Origin: Oscillospiraceae bacterium
GTDB lineage: Bacteria > Bacillota > Clostridia > Oscillospirales > CAG-272
Length of the DNA: 33,948 bases
Assembly: GCA_015063545.1 (NCBI GenBank)
Contig: SVTX01000020.1
Span: forward strand, 1-33,948
Direction: 5' to 3'
In this document: piece after piece, positions 6,568 through 15,655 of the stretch
Numbering within the stretch: the stretch's first letter is position 1
How the letters are laid out: every line of letters begins with the position of its first letter
Translations under genes and position numbers: made by a program
The notes under the pieces: model-generated
Told to the model about the DNA's origin: nothing
Seen by the model: only the letters and a program-made list of their open reading frames with translations
Databases searched by the model: none

Positions 6568-9500
6568 ATGAAAACAAGAAAAAATTTATTTAAGCTTCTG
6601 GCTTTGGCAGTAATGCTTACGGTGATGATAGGTACTCTTGCGGTTCTTAGCATCAGCGCGGGCGCGGAGGGTGAGGACACTCCCGTGATATGGACGCTTG
6701 ATATTAACGAGAGCAACTATACAGTAGTGGACGATTCTGTCAATTGTACATCAATGTACGATGATTTTCCCTACGTGCTTAAGAATCAAGGGGAATATTT
6801 GGATTACTATATGTACGGTGGGGAAAATTCGGCAGACAATATAGGTCAGCTTAGCGTAAGCCTTATAGCAAACGATGCGGTAGTGCTTGAGGCAGGTGTT
6901 GAGTACACGGTGCACGCCGAATACTCAACGGGATGGACATACGATAAGCTGCAGTCCGCCACGCTCGGTATAGATATCGTTGATGGTACGGGTACTGCGG
7001 TAAGCATCGGAAGCTTCAGCATCAACAGCGATACGGATAATGAGCCCACTACGCTGACGGCGACCGTTGTTCCTGATGCTGACGTCACGGGCAAGCTCAG
7101 ACTCAGACTTAGCGGTGAGCTTGTTGACAATATGTACGGATTTTCCTTGTATTCGGTGGCGCTTATCGAGGAGCACGAGCATGATTACAATTATGTAGCA
7201 GTGGACAGTAACACCTGTCACGAGATATGCGCTTTCTGTCAAACGGTTAAAGAAAATAGCGAGAGGGAGCATTCCCTTGTTGATCACGTTTGCGAATACT
7301 GCGGCGAGACTCAGTTGATAAGGGTACAGAACGGTGAGACCGAGGAGCTTTTCGGTTCATGGCTCGAAATGATAGAGTACATCAACCAAAACGATGGCTG
7401 CACGGTCACGCTTATAGGTGACGTTGCTGTAGACAGTGAAAAATGGATAATTAGTAACCTCACGGTAGACCTTGCGGGATATAAGCTGTCGAATTTCTCT
7501 GCAAAATCAAGCGGTGAGATACAGGTAAGATTTATCGACTCCAGCGAAGGCAAAACGGGAGAAATTCTCAGGACCGTAGGAGTATATTCTTTTACAGCGT
7601 ATGATAACAGTACGATGGTCATAGACGACATAAAAACGGACGGCAGCTTCTGTATAAATTGGGGTGGCTCGATAATTATAAACAACTTGGTCGCAACCTC
7701 AAGCAGCACCAACTTCAGCATTGGAGAAGGCTCCATGGAAGTAAACGGAGGCGAATATGGTAAGTTTTATATGTCCATTTCTTCAGATTACAATGAGGAG
7801 TCATCCATATCTGTCAAGAATATCACCTGCACGGAATATGAGATATCGGAAAATTTCGGGCTCGGCCTCACTATTGAGGATACTCTCGCAGACGGGTACG
7901 CACTCGTTGACCCCGAGGGCAATTTCTTTGATGTAAATCAGACCTATATAAGAGGCGAGATCAGCGCAATAGAGCATACGCATGAATACGATAGCTATTC
8001 CCACAACGAAACGGAGCATTGGATATCCTGCATATGCGGAAAAACACAGGCTGATACTGTAGCCGAGGCGCACACGGGCGGTGAGGCGACCTGCATATCT
8101 CCCGCAATTTGTGAGATCTGCGGAGCTGAATACGGCGACTTGATTCCTCACGAGGGAGGCGCGGCGACCTGCACATCTCCCGCAATTTGTGAGATCTGCG
8201 GAGCTGAATACGGCGACTTGCTCCCCCACGATGGTGGTGCGGCGACTTGTACCGCCCCTGCTATCTGTGATGTTTGCGGACAGGAATACGGCGACTTGCT
8301 CCCCCATGAGGGCGGCGAGGCGACTTGTACCGTCCCTGCTATCTGTGATGTTTGCGGACAGGAATACGGCAGCCCTCTCGGCCATCAGAGAAATGAGGAG
8401 CTTATCTGTACCGTTTGCGGTGCAACACCTCCTGTGGAGGTGATCGTAGGCGACGTGTCCCAAAAATATGAGACGCTTGCCGAGGCACTCAATGCCGCAG
8501 CAGGTCTTGAAAACGCTATAGTCAAGCTTTGGGCAGATATAACGGGTGAGACCGGTGTGTATCTCTACGGTAACAATGTGGTGCTCGATCTCAACGGATA
8601 TGCGATTACTGAAGTGATGATTGATATATACGAATCAAGTCATGTTATCTGTGACACGAGCGAGCAGGGCGAAGGAAGCTTTAATGGCACTATATACGTC
8701 TCCGGTGGAGGACTGACGGTAGAGAGTGGAATAATTGAGGGAACGATAATACTTTATCCAGAGTATGAACTTCCGAGCGTTACAGTGAATGGCGGATATT
8801 TTACGGAGATGTCGGGCATTTTGTCTTACGGCGGAGCTCTCGTGATAAACGGCGGAGAATTTGAGTATGGAGTCTTTGGTATAGCTGACGTAGGCGCATA
8901 TCCCACACAGATTGGTATAGTCGGCGGTAAGTTCATTCAGGGCATTGCTCTTGAAAGTGCAAGTGGTACACTGACTCTCTCCGATATACTTTCCGTTGGC
9001 TCTTGCATAAGCTATATTGACGCTGACGGAAACACTGTGGAGATCGATATGGCTTCCAATATATACAACGGATATTTTGAGATCGGACACAGCGGTGTAT
9101 ACGGCGAGTATAAGACTGACGTCTATGCCCATTGGAGAGAGTGCGAGAGCTGCGGCGCGGTATCCGATTACGAAATGCATAGCGGCGGCGAGGCAACCTG
9201 CGTGGAGCTTGCAGTGTGCGAGATCTGTCGCTCCGAATACGGCTATCTTGCCGATCACATAGGCGGCGAGGCAACCTGCACGGAAAAGGCAGTTTGTGAG
9301 AATTGCGGAAATGAATACGGTATGACACTTCCTCACGATTACGGCGACGGTGAGATCTGCGTTGATTGCGGCACTGGCTTCCCGATAAAGGTTATCGTGG
9401 GCGAGGAGGAGTTCCTTTACAACGATATGTACGAGGCTCTTCAAAAGGCGGCAGAGTACGAATTTGCTATGATAGTTCTTCAGGGACACGTTTCGTATCC

Positions 9501-10698
9501 GGAAGAGATAATTATCCCCGTTAACGGCAATATCGGATTTGACTTTGCCGGGTATACTGTATACAATGTAAACTTCAGCGTTTACGGCAAGCTCACCGTG
9601 GATGATTCAAGCGAGAACGGAGAAGGAGGAGTTCACACCGATTATGCCTTTGACGTATATCCGGGCGGAAGCCTTACGATAAACGGCGGTAACATTGATG
9701 CATCTACACAGATAAGTGGAAGCGAAACAGACAAAGCAGAGTTCATTATTAACGGCGGCAGATTTACAGGTCGGTACGGAGTTGACGTATATCAGTACAG
9801 CGAGCTCTATATAAACGGCGGTGAGTTTGACTGTGATGATGAGGAGATATACATTAGCGAAGGAGCACAAGAGCTGTCCACAGTCGTTCTGTCGGGCGGT
9901 GTATTCCCGAACGGACTCATGGTTGTCGGCGGAAACGTGTATAACGTTCTTACGGAGACAGAATGTCTCGTTTACATTGATGAGGACGGATATGCAATCG
10001 ACGTTGAGACTCTTGACGTTTACTATTACGAAAACTACATTGCAGTAGGACATGACGTAAGCCTGCTTGAATGGGTAAGTGATGAAAATACTCATGCACT
10101 TTCCTGTACGGTTTGTGATTATGAAGGCGAGGCTGAGGAGCATATCGCAAATGATCCCACCTGTACCGAAGCTTCTGTTTGCGAAGTGTGCGGAAAAGAA
10201 CTTGAAGCGGCGCTCGGACACACATGGGTAGATGCTGATTGCACCACACCTAAGACCTGCTCCGTATGTAAGGTAACCGAGGGCGAGGCACTCGGACATA
10301 CATGGGCAGATGCTGATTGCACCACACCCAAGACCTGCTCCGTATGTAAGGTAACCGAGGGCGAGGCACTCGGACACACATGGGCAGATGCTGATTGCAC
10401 CACACCCAAGACCTGCTCCGTATGTAAGGCAACCGAGGGCGAAGCGCTCGGACATAAGTACGATGGAGAGACCGATGCCGAGTGTAATGCTTGTGGTGAG
10501 ATCCGCGAGGTAACAATACCCGAGGATCCCACAAAAGAACCCGGTGAACCCAACGAAGAAACTCCCACAAAAGCGCCAAATAGCGCAGCTGGTGGAGAGA
10601 AAGAAAAGAAGGGTTGTAAATCCGCAGTAGGCATCAGCCTTATAAGTCTTACAACTGCTATTGCGGCAGGATTTGTTCTCACAAAGAAGAGAAAATAA
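6568..10698 (+). CDS. Large secreted, membrane-anchored protein with Cys/His modules and beta-helix-like segments
   Basis: An exported protein of 1,376 residues. An N-terminal signal peptide (KTRKNLFKLLALAVMLTVMI, probable cleavage after SAGA) precedes a beta-rich region. Three segments (about residues 253-460, 626-847 and 943-1167, counted from the upstream ATG at 6562) have a common plan: V-x-V-G...Y..ALQKA, an I-x-L-x-G-x-I strand, a DLNGY turn, then repeated NGG-rich strands, as in right-handed beta-helix surface proteins. They alternate with Cys-rich blocks: ten exact 26-residue modules of the form H-x6-C-x5-C-x2-C. The C-terminus has a Pro/Thr/Glu linker, a GC motif, one hydrophobic helix and KKRK, a likely membrane anchor. 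The start at 6568 is preferred over 6562 because GAAAGGA lies eight bases upstream. No catalytic motif is recognised; it may be an adhesin or metal-binding surface protein. It lies directly behind the TetR-family gene. Confidence 0.8.
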   Translation: MKTRKNLFKLLALAVMLTVMIGTLAVLSISAGAEGEDTPVIWTLDINESNYTVVDDSVNCTSMYDDFPYVLKNQGEYLDYYMYGGENSADNIGQLSVSLIANDAVVLEAGVEYTVHAEYSTGWTYDKLQSATLGIDIVDGTGTAVSIGSFSINSDTDNEPTTLTATVVPDADVTGKLRLRLSGELVDNMYGFSLYSVALIEEHEHDYNYVAVDSNTCHEICAFCQTVKENSEREHSLVDHVCEYCGETQLIRVQNGETEELFGSWLEMIEYINQNDGCTVTLIGDVAVDSEKWIISNLTVDLAGYKLSNFSAKSSGEIQVRFIDSSEGKTGEILRTVGVYSFTAYDNSTMVIDDIKTDGSFCINWGGSIIINNLVATSSSTNFSIGEGSMEVNGGEYGKFYMSISSDYNEESSISVKNITCTEYEISENFGLGLTIEDTLADGYALVDPEGNFFDVNQTYIRGEISAIEHTHEYDSYSHNETEHWISCICGKTQADTVAEAHTGGEATCISPAICEICGAEYGDLIPHEGGAATCTSPAICEICGAEYGDLLPHDGGAATCTAPAICDVCGQEYGDLLPHEGGEATCTVPAICDVCGQEYGSPLGHQRNEELICTVCGATPPVEVIVGDVSQKYETLAEALNAAAGLENAIVKLWADITGETGVYLYGNNVVLDLNGYAITEVMIDIYESSHVICDTSEQGEGSFNGTIYVSGGGLTVESGIIEGTIILYPEYELPSVTVNGGYFTEMSGILSYGGALVINGGEFEYGVFGIADVGAYPTQIGIVGGKFIQGIALESASGTLTLSDILSVGSCISYIDADGNTVEIDMASNIYNGYFEIGHSGVYGEYKTDVYAHWRECESCGAVSDYEMHSGGEATCVELAVCEICRSEYGYLADHIGGEATCTEKAVCENCGNEYGMTLPHDYGDGEICVDCGTGFPIKVIVGEEEFLYNDMYEALQKAAEYEFAMIVLQGHVSYPEEIIIPVNGNIGFDFAGYTVYNVNFSVYGKLTVDDSSENGEGGVHTDYAFDVYPGGSLTINGGNIDASTQISGSETDKAEFIINGGRFTGRYGVDVYQYSELYINGGEFDCDDEEIYISEGAQELSTVVLSGGVFPNGLMVVGGNVYNVLTETECLVYIDEDGYAIDVETLDVYYYENYIAVGHDVSLLEWVSDENTHALSCTVCDYEGEAEEHIANDPTCTEASVCEVCGKELEAALGHTWVDADCTTPKTCSVCKVTEGEALGHTWADADCTTPKTCSVCKVTEGEALGHTWADADCTTPKTCSVCKATEGEALGHKYDGETDAECNACGEIREVTIPEDPTKEPGEPNEETPTKAPNSAAGGEKEKKGCKSAVGISLISLTTAIAAGFVLTKKRK
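8071..8382 (+). repeat. Four tandem 78-bp repeats (Cys/His modules, block A)
   Basis: Copies begin at 8071, 8149, 8227 and 8305. Each encodes H-x-GG-x-ATC-x5-C-x2-CG-x-EYG with His and three Cys at fixed spacing. Copies 1-2 and 3-4 are closer to each other in DNA sequence than across the pairs, indicating stepwise duplication. Confidence 0.9.
10213..10446 (+). repeat. Three near-identical tandem 78-bp repeats (block B)
   Basis: Copies at 10213, 10291 and 10369 encode LGHTWxDADCTTPKTCSVCK modules; copies differ by only a few bases, so they arose recently or are kept alike by recombination. A more diverged unit (His at 10141) precedes them in the same 26-residue register. Confidence 0.92.
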
Positions 10699-10735
10699 AA
10701 GAAGATAAGAACGTATAAACAAATGAAATTAACAC

Positions 10736-10770
10736 AGGGGCGTTGCTACGGCAACGCCCCTAACTTTTTT
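10736..10770 (+). terminator. Intrinsic terminator
   Basis: An 11-bp perfect stem (AGGGGCGTTGC with its complement, 10736-10746 and 10751-10761) with a TACG loop and a following T run closes the TetR/surface-protein unit. Confidence 0.9.
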
Positions 10771-10780
10771 ATATATTTTA

Positions 10781-10809
10781 TTGATTTTTAGATGATGTTA
10801 TGTTATAAT
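10781..10809 (+). promoter_or_regulatory. Promoter of the MBL-fold/miaA operon
   Basis: TTGATT at 10781-10786 and TATAAT at 10804-10809 with 17-base spacing, 35 bases before the first start codon, which has an AAGGAGG ribosome site. Confidence 0.75.
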
Positions 10810-10843
10810 ATAAATTGAGTAAGTATTTTTTAAGGAGGCTACA

Positions 10844-11674
10844 ATGAAAAACGCAATATATATGCTCTCCCCCGTAAAGGGAGTTCAGATGGGCTCATAT
10901 ATAATAACGTCTGATGACGGACATCTTGTTATGATAGACGGAGGCTGGAGAAGCGACGCGGAGAATCTTATTGAGCATTTAAAGCTCGCATCGGGTATGG
11001 ATGTGCCGAAGATCGACGCATGGATAATCACGCATCCACATTCCGATCACGTTGAGGGCTTTCTTGAAATAATGCAGAATCATCCCGATGCGGTTGAGTT
11101 TAACGGACCTCTGTATTATAATTTTCCGTCAGTGCAGTTTTTAGCTCGTCTTGACAAGGACGCAGCGGCAACGGCTGCCGAGTTTTACGAGGCGCTGCCT
11201 ACGTTTGCAGACAAGGTTTGTATCGTTTCCGGCGGTGACGTGCATACCGTGGGAAAAATGAAGTTTGAATTTCTCAACTCTCCCGACTTTACACTTTCGC
11301 GCGACGTGTGTAACAACGCGTCTCTCGTCATTAAAATGACGCATGGAGAGAAGACAGTAATGTTTACGGCAGACTGCGGATACGATTCGGGTAAAAAATT
11401 ACTTGAAAGATACGGGGAAAGCGGTATTCTCAAATGTGACGTGTGCCAGATGGCGCATCACGGTCAGGGCGGCTGTGACAGAGATTTTTATGAGGCGGTA
11501 AGTCCGAAGATCTGTCTGTGGCCAACGCCCGACTACCTCTGGAACAACGACGCGGGACTTGGATACAACACGCACGAATGGAAGACTCTTGAAACCCGCG
11601 CATGGATGGAAGAGCTTGGTGTTGAGAAAAATTACGTAAGCAAGGACGGCACGCAGTACTGCGAGCTTTATTGA
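10844..11674 (+). CDS. Metallo-beta-lactamase-fold hydrolase, copy 1
   Basis: A 276-residue cytoplasmic protein of the MBL superfamily. The metal-site motif THPHSDH lies near residues 63-69, a second acidic ligand region TADCG near 178-182, and MAHHGQGG supplies a later His; this pattern resembles the ComEC/competence-type MBL branch and not beta-lactamases. There is no signal peptide. The start at 10844 has a perfect AAGGAGG ribosome site. It overlaps the next gene, a clear paralogue (shared MKNAIYM, YYNFPS, IVSGGDV, HHGQGG), so they are a tandem duplication. The substrate is unknown; phosphodiester or lactone hydrolysis would fit the fold. Confidence 0.8.
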   Translation: MKNAIYMLSPVKGVQMGSYIITSDDGHLVMIDGGWRSDAENLIEHLKLASGMDVPKIDAWIITHPHSDHVEGFLEIMQNHPDAVEFNGPLYYNFPSVQFLARLDKDAAATAAEFYEALPTFADKVCIVSGGDVHTVGKMKFEFLNSPDFTLSRDVCNNASLVIKMTHGEKTVMFTADCGYDSGKKLLERYGESGILKCDVCQMAHHGQGGCDRDFYEAVSPKICLWPTPDYLWNNDAGLGYNTHEWKTLETRAWMEELGVEKNYVSKDGTQYCELY

Positions 11675-12507
11675 TGAATATGAAAAATGCTATTTACATG
11701 ATCGAGTCTGTGAAAAATTCGCAGATGAACAGCTTTATTATAACCAGCGAGGGCGGCAAGATAATCGTAATTGACGGCGGTTGGTCGTGGGATCTTGATG
11801 CGCTCCTTTCAAAGCTCAAAGAAATAACCAGAGACGAGATTCCGCATATTGACGCGTGGATACTCAGTCATTCCCACGAGGACCACATAGATGCGTTTAT
11901 GCGCGTTATGGGTGAGTGCCCCGAGGTGATATCTCTTGACGGCAAGATATACTATAACTTCCCGTCAATACAGTTTTTTGCACACGAGGATCCCTCCGCT
12001 GTGAAAACGGCAACGCAATTTTACAAGCTCCTACCGAAATTCGCGGACAAAGCATGCATCGTTTCGGGCGGCGACGTATACGATATAGGCGATATTCATA
12101 TTGAGGTGCTTTACTCTACCTTGAGTGAGTTTAAGTATGCCGTTTGCAACAATTCCTCAATAGTCTTCAAGCTCACGCTTGGCGGCAAGACTGCAATGTT
12201 TTTGGGAGACGCGAGCTTCCACGTCGGTCAAAAGCTGCTTGAATTATACGGAGACACGGATATTCTCAAATGCGATATATGTCAGATGGGACATCACGGG
12301 CAGGGAGGCCCCGACAAGGATTTCTACGCCAAGGTAAGCCCCGAGATCTGCTTCTGGAATACACCCAAATGGCTCTGGGACAACGATCTTGGAAATGGCT
12401 TTAACACAGCAATATTCGGAACGGTTGAGGTGCGCGGATGGATGGATGAAATTGGCGTGAAAAAGAACATCGTCCTCAAGGACGGCACCGGAGTATACGA
12501 GTGGTAA
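11674..12507 (+). CDS. Metallo-beta-lactamase-fold hydrolase, copy 2
   Basis: Second MBL-fold paralogue, about 277 residues. The metal motif is SHSHEDH (Ser replaces the Thr of copy 1), with LGDAS and MGHHGQGG conserved. The ATG at 11674 overlaps the stop of copy 1 (TGATG); an ATG at 11680 would give an N-terminus, MKNAIYM, exactly matching copy 1, so either start is possible. Overlap suggests translational coupling. Both zinc-site motifs are intact, so both copies are probably active, perhaps with different substrates or as a heterodimer. Its stop overlaps the miaA start. Confidence 0.78.
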   Translation: MNMKNAIYMIESVKNSQMNSFIITSEGGKIIVIDGGWSWDLDALLSKLKEITRDEIPHIDAWILSHSHEDHIDAFMRVMGECPEVISLDGKIYYNFPSIQFFAHEDPSAVKTATQFYKLLPKFADKACIVSGGDVYDIGDIHIEVLYSTLSEFKYAVCNNSSIVFKLTLGGKTAMFLGDASFHVGQKLLELYGDTDILKCDICQMGHHGQGGPDKDFYAKVSPEICFWNTPKWLWDNDLGNGFNTAIFGTVEVRGWMDEIGVKKNIVLKDGTGVYEW

Positions 12508-13454
12508 TGAATGATAAAAAAATAAAAATAGGCGCGGTCGTGGGTTGTACAGCAAGCGGAAAGACATCGCTTGCCATTGAGCTTGCGCGCCGTCTTGACG
12601 GTGAGATAATCTGTTGCGATTCCATGCAGATATACAAGGGCATGGATATTGGCACGGCAAAGCCAACTTCCGAGGAGTGCGCTGCGGTGCCGCATCATCT
12701 TTTTGATATTTGCTCTCCGGAGCAGACATATTCTTGCGCGGATTTTGTGCGGGATGCGACGGCGGCGGTCGAGGAAATATCAAGCCGTGGCAAGCTTCCG
12801 ATATTCTGCGGCGGCACGGGGCTGTATCTTGACCGTTTTCTCAGAGGCGGAAACTCCGACGAGGCGCAGAACGACGAAAATCTTCGCCGCGAGCTTGAGG
12901 ATTTTGCGAGAGAGTGTGGCGTGGATGCGCTTCACGGCAGACTTCGCGAGCTTGATGCTGAGAGCGCTGACGCGATACACAAAAACAACGTCAAGCGCGT
13001 AATAAGAGCAATTGAAATATGTACTCTTTCGGGCAGGAAAAAGAGTGAGATAGACCGCGAAAACTCTGCTTTGACAGACAAGTACGATTACACGGTCATA
13101 TACCCGTTTTACAATGACCGCGAGATACTCTACGAGCGTATAAACCGACGCGTTGATATGATGATGGAAGCAGGGCTTGTTGAGGAGACGCGACGGCTTC
13201 TTGAAGGTGGAGTGTTTGAAAAATCACAGACAGCATCACAGGCGATAGGATACAAGGAGATAATTCCGTATATCAGAGGCGAGGCAAGTCTGTACGAGTG
13301 TGTCGAGTTGCTCAAAACTGCAACGCGTAAGTATGCAAAAAGACAGATGACGTGGTTTAATTCAAAGCCTTACGCGCAAAAAATTCTAATGGATGATGAA
13401 AACGGCGCAAAAACATTTGAAGATATTGTAAACATTTCGGAAAAACTCTTTTAA
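12507..13454 (+). CDS. miaA: tRNA dimethylallyltransferase
   Basis: MiaA adds a dimethylallyl group to A37 of tRNAs reading UNN codons. The protein (315 residues from ATG 12507) has the P-loop GCTASGKTSLA near the N-terminus, the family hallmark DSMQIYKGMDIGTAKPT, PHHLFDI, GGTGLYLD, and a C-terminal ATRKYAKRQMTWF segment. The stop of the upstream MBL gene overlaps the start (TAATG), so it is translationally coupled to the two MBL genes. An in-frame GTG two codons earlier is less likely. All catalytic motifs are present. Confidence 0.97.
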   Translation: MNDKKIKIGAVVGCTASGKTSLAIELARRLDGEIICCDSMQIYKGMDIGTAKPTSEECAAVPHHLFDICSPEQTYSCADFVRDATAAVEEISSRGKLPIFCGGTGLYLDRFLRGGNSDEAQNDENLRRELEDFARECGVDALHGRLRELDAESADAIHKNNVKRVIRAIEICTLSGRKKSEIDRENSALTDKYDYTVIYPFYNDREILYERINRRVDMMMEAGLVEETRRLLEGGVFEKSQTASQAIGYKEIIPYIRGEASLYECVELLKTATRKYAKRQMTWFNSKPYAQKILMDDENGAKTFEDIVNISEKLF

Positions 13455-13536
13455 TGATCAATATTATGTGATATAATAAACTATTAAAAGCGCAAGGAAA
13501 ATCTTGTGCTGCAGGATGGAGCAAAGGATACTGAAA

Positions 13537-14877
13537 ATGATTAATTTTGGCAAGCTTCGGCTTAGGATAAAACAACGAATAAAGCGCTTTAAATTAAAGC
13601 AGACCGTTGTCAATTCCATCGTAGTCGTGTTGATCGCAGCCATGGCGATATATATGGTCGTTCAGTTGTCCCGAAATTTTGTGAATTCCGTATCCACCTT
13701 GCGAGCGCAACAAATAACCGACACGGACAGTCTGACACTCAAGGGCTATGTTTTCCGTGATGAAAAGATATATTCCGTGGGTGACGGCAAGGTCGCGGAG
13801 TTCCTGATAGATAACGGAGAAAAGGTAAACGTGGGAAAACACGTTGCCAATATATATTCGCTTTCTTCTTCGTCAAAGCGAGATGATGTGCAGGCACAGC
13901 TCAATTCACTGACAGACCGCATACGTCTTTTGGAGAACGGTGTTTCAAATGCCAAGAAACTCTCGGAGGCTTCCGCAATATTTGATGATATAGACGATTC
14001 CTATTATGCTTTTCTTTTGGCGGTACAAAATAACAATTATTCGCTCGCAGATACAAAAGAACAGCAATTTCTTGACGCTATGAACACTTACATGGTGGCA
14101 ACGGGAAGAACACAAGAGGCTCAAAGCACGATAAATGCTCTCAAGGCAGAAAAAGATGCGCTTGTGTCAAGCCATTTGTCCGGTGGATGTGCTCCGCTTA
14201 CGGTGGAGAAGGACCAGGGTTGTTATTTTTACTCGGAATACGACGGATATGAGCAGCTGTTCGATTATTCCCGTGTCATGGAAATGACGGCGGCAGAGTT
14301 TTCGGCTCTGACATCGGCTCAAAAGCAGAAATACGGCGGAGGCGCGATCGGGAAACAGGTATTCAGTCCTACGTGGTATATTTGCTTTGAGGTATCGGAC
14401 GAGCTTTGCGACATGTTTGTCAGTAATTCCGAAAATCAGACGCCTATGGTAGACTATACGGCAAGTTTTTTATCGAATAACGGGGCGAATTTAACTTTAA
14501 CCTTTGAAAAGGCAGTCTATGCCGATGCGCAAGGGAACAGCGGATTTGCGGTATTTTCCTGTAAGCAGATGCCCAAGGGGTTTGATTTTGCCAGAGCGCA
14601 AAACGTTCAGATACAGCTCTCATCCACGACAGGATACAGAGTGCCTACCCAGGCTGTGTACGGTGAGGGGCAGGAACGCTTTGTATATGTTCTCAACGGA
14701 AACATGGTTGAGAAAAGACGAATAACCGTTATAGGAAACGGCAACGGATATTTTATAGTCAACACCTTTGAGGCGGATTACAATGAGGGTGGGGAAAACA
14801 CTCTGCCGTATCTTGCGATAAATGAGCTTATCATTACGTCGGGAAGAAATCTGTACGACGGCAAGTTGCTCAAATAG
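13537..14877 (+). CDS. HlyD-like membrane protein at the head of the ylm cluster
   Basis: About 446 residues, with a short basic N-terminus (KLRLRIKQRIKRFK), one transmembrane helix (SIVVVLIAAMAIYMVVQL, about residues 30-47), and an extracytoplasmic part with a biotinyl/lipoyl-like half-hairpin (GYVFRDEKIYSVGDGKVAEF, then NGEKVNVGKHVANI) as in HlyD/RND adaptor proteins, followed by a coiled-coil stretch (about 110-200). Such proteins precede the yggS-sepF genes in many Clostridia; their role is uncharacterised, perhaps in envelope or division functions. The ATG at 13537 is chosen because AAAGGA lies eight bases upstream; ATG 13516 is possible. A TATAAT-like box at 13472-13477 has no clear -35. 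It is probably the first gene of the operon. Confidence 0.72.
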   Translation: MINFGKLRLRIKQRIKRFKLKQTVVNSIVVVLIAAMAIYMVVQLSRNFVNSVSTLRAQQITDTDSLTLKGYVFRDEKIYSVGDGKVAEFLIDNGEKVNVGKHVANIYSLSSSSKRDDVQAQLNSLTDRIRLLENGVSNAKKLSEASAIFDDIDDSYYAFLLAVQNNNYSLADTKEQQFLDAMNTYMVATGRTQEAQSTINALKAEKDALVSSHLSGGCAPLTVEKDQGCYFYSEYDGYEQLFDYSRVMEMTAAEFSALTSAQKQKYGGGAIGKQVFSPTWYICFEVSDELCDMFVSNSENQTPMVDYTASFLSNNGANLTLTFEKAVYADAQGNSGFAVFSCKQMPKGFDFARAQNVQIQLSSTTGYRVPTQAVYGEGQERFVYVLNGNMVEKRRITVIGNGNGYFIVNTFEADYNEGGENTLPYLAINELIITSGRNLYDGKLLK

Positions 14878-14922
14878 AGCTGCTCAAACAGAGTCGTTGA
14901 AATAGAGAAAGGGAGTGTTCGA

Positions 14923-15618
14923 GTGAGTTACACTTATCTTGAAGAAAACCTCAGACTTGTGCAACAGAAAATATCTGTTGCGGCAGAATTGTCGGGCAGA
15001 GATAAAAAAGACGTGCTTTTGATGCCGGCGGTAAAATACGCAAATGCCGAGGAAATAAATTACCTTCATCAAAATCTCGGAGTGAATGACATCGGAGAAA
15101 ACCGAGTTCAGCAGCTTTTGGAGCATTGGGGAAAGATTGACAGGGACGGACTCAACGTTCATTTTATCGGCTCGTTGCAGACCAATAAAGTAAAGTATAT
15201 AATAGATAAGGTGTGTCTTATCCATTCGTTGGATTCCGAACGCCTCGCACAAGAAATAGATAAACAGGCAAAAAAACATGGCATAGTCATGAGAGTGCTT
15301 TTGGAGATAAATTCCGGCGGAGAGGAAAGTAAGGGCGGTGTTTCGTTTGAGCAAGCCGAGCAGATGTGTGTTGAACTTGAAAAATACGAAAACATCAATT
15401 TTTGCGGATTTATGACCATGGCGCCAAAGTGCGAGGACAAAAATCAGTATCACGAATATTTTTCTAAGACTCGCAAGGTGTGCGAGCATATATGGTATGA
15501 CAAGCTGAAAAGGCAGGAAAAGCCCATACTTTCCATGGGCATGTCGGACAGCTATGAAATAGCGATAGCCGAGGGCTCTACTCTCGTAAGAGTGGGTGGC
15601 GCGCTGTTTAAAAAATGA
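14923..15618 (+). CDS. yggS: YggS/YlmE-family PLP homeostasis protein
   Basis: Pyridoxal-phosphate-binding fold III protein that buffers free PLP and helps balance amino and keto acids; not a true alanine racemase. The 231-residue protein has the PLP-lysine in PAVKYA (near residue 30), the hallmark IGENRVQQLLEHW, HFIGSLQTNKVK, NSGGEESKGG, and the phosphate-binding end SMGMSDSYEIAIAEGSTLVR. It starts with GTG at 14923, with GGGAG eight bases upstream. It belongs to the ylm cluster just before sepF, as in many Firmicutes. Confidence 0.93.
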   Translation: MSYTYLEENLRLVQQKISVAAELSGRDKKDVLLMPAVKYANAEEINYLHQNLGVNDIGENRVQQLLEHWGKIDRDGLNVHFIGSLQTNKVKYIIDKVCLIHSLDSERLAQEIDKQAKKHGIVMRVLLEINSGGEESKGGVSFEQAEQMCVELEKYENINFCGFMTMAPKCEDKNQYHEYFSKTRKVCEHIWYDKLKRQEKPILSMGMSDSYEIAIAEGSTLVRVGGALFKK

Positions 15619-15655
15619 GAAAAAAATTAGATTTACATAAACGGAGGATAAAACT

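Noticed and set aside
7801..8463. Long minus-strand frames opposite the surface protein
   Set aside because: They are antisense frames created by the repeated codons of the plus-strand gene and have no ribosome site or family match.
8071..10446. Regular repeats as a CRISPR array
   Set aside because: The 78-base units are in frame and encode Cys/His modules; there are no unique spacers.
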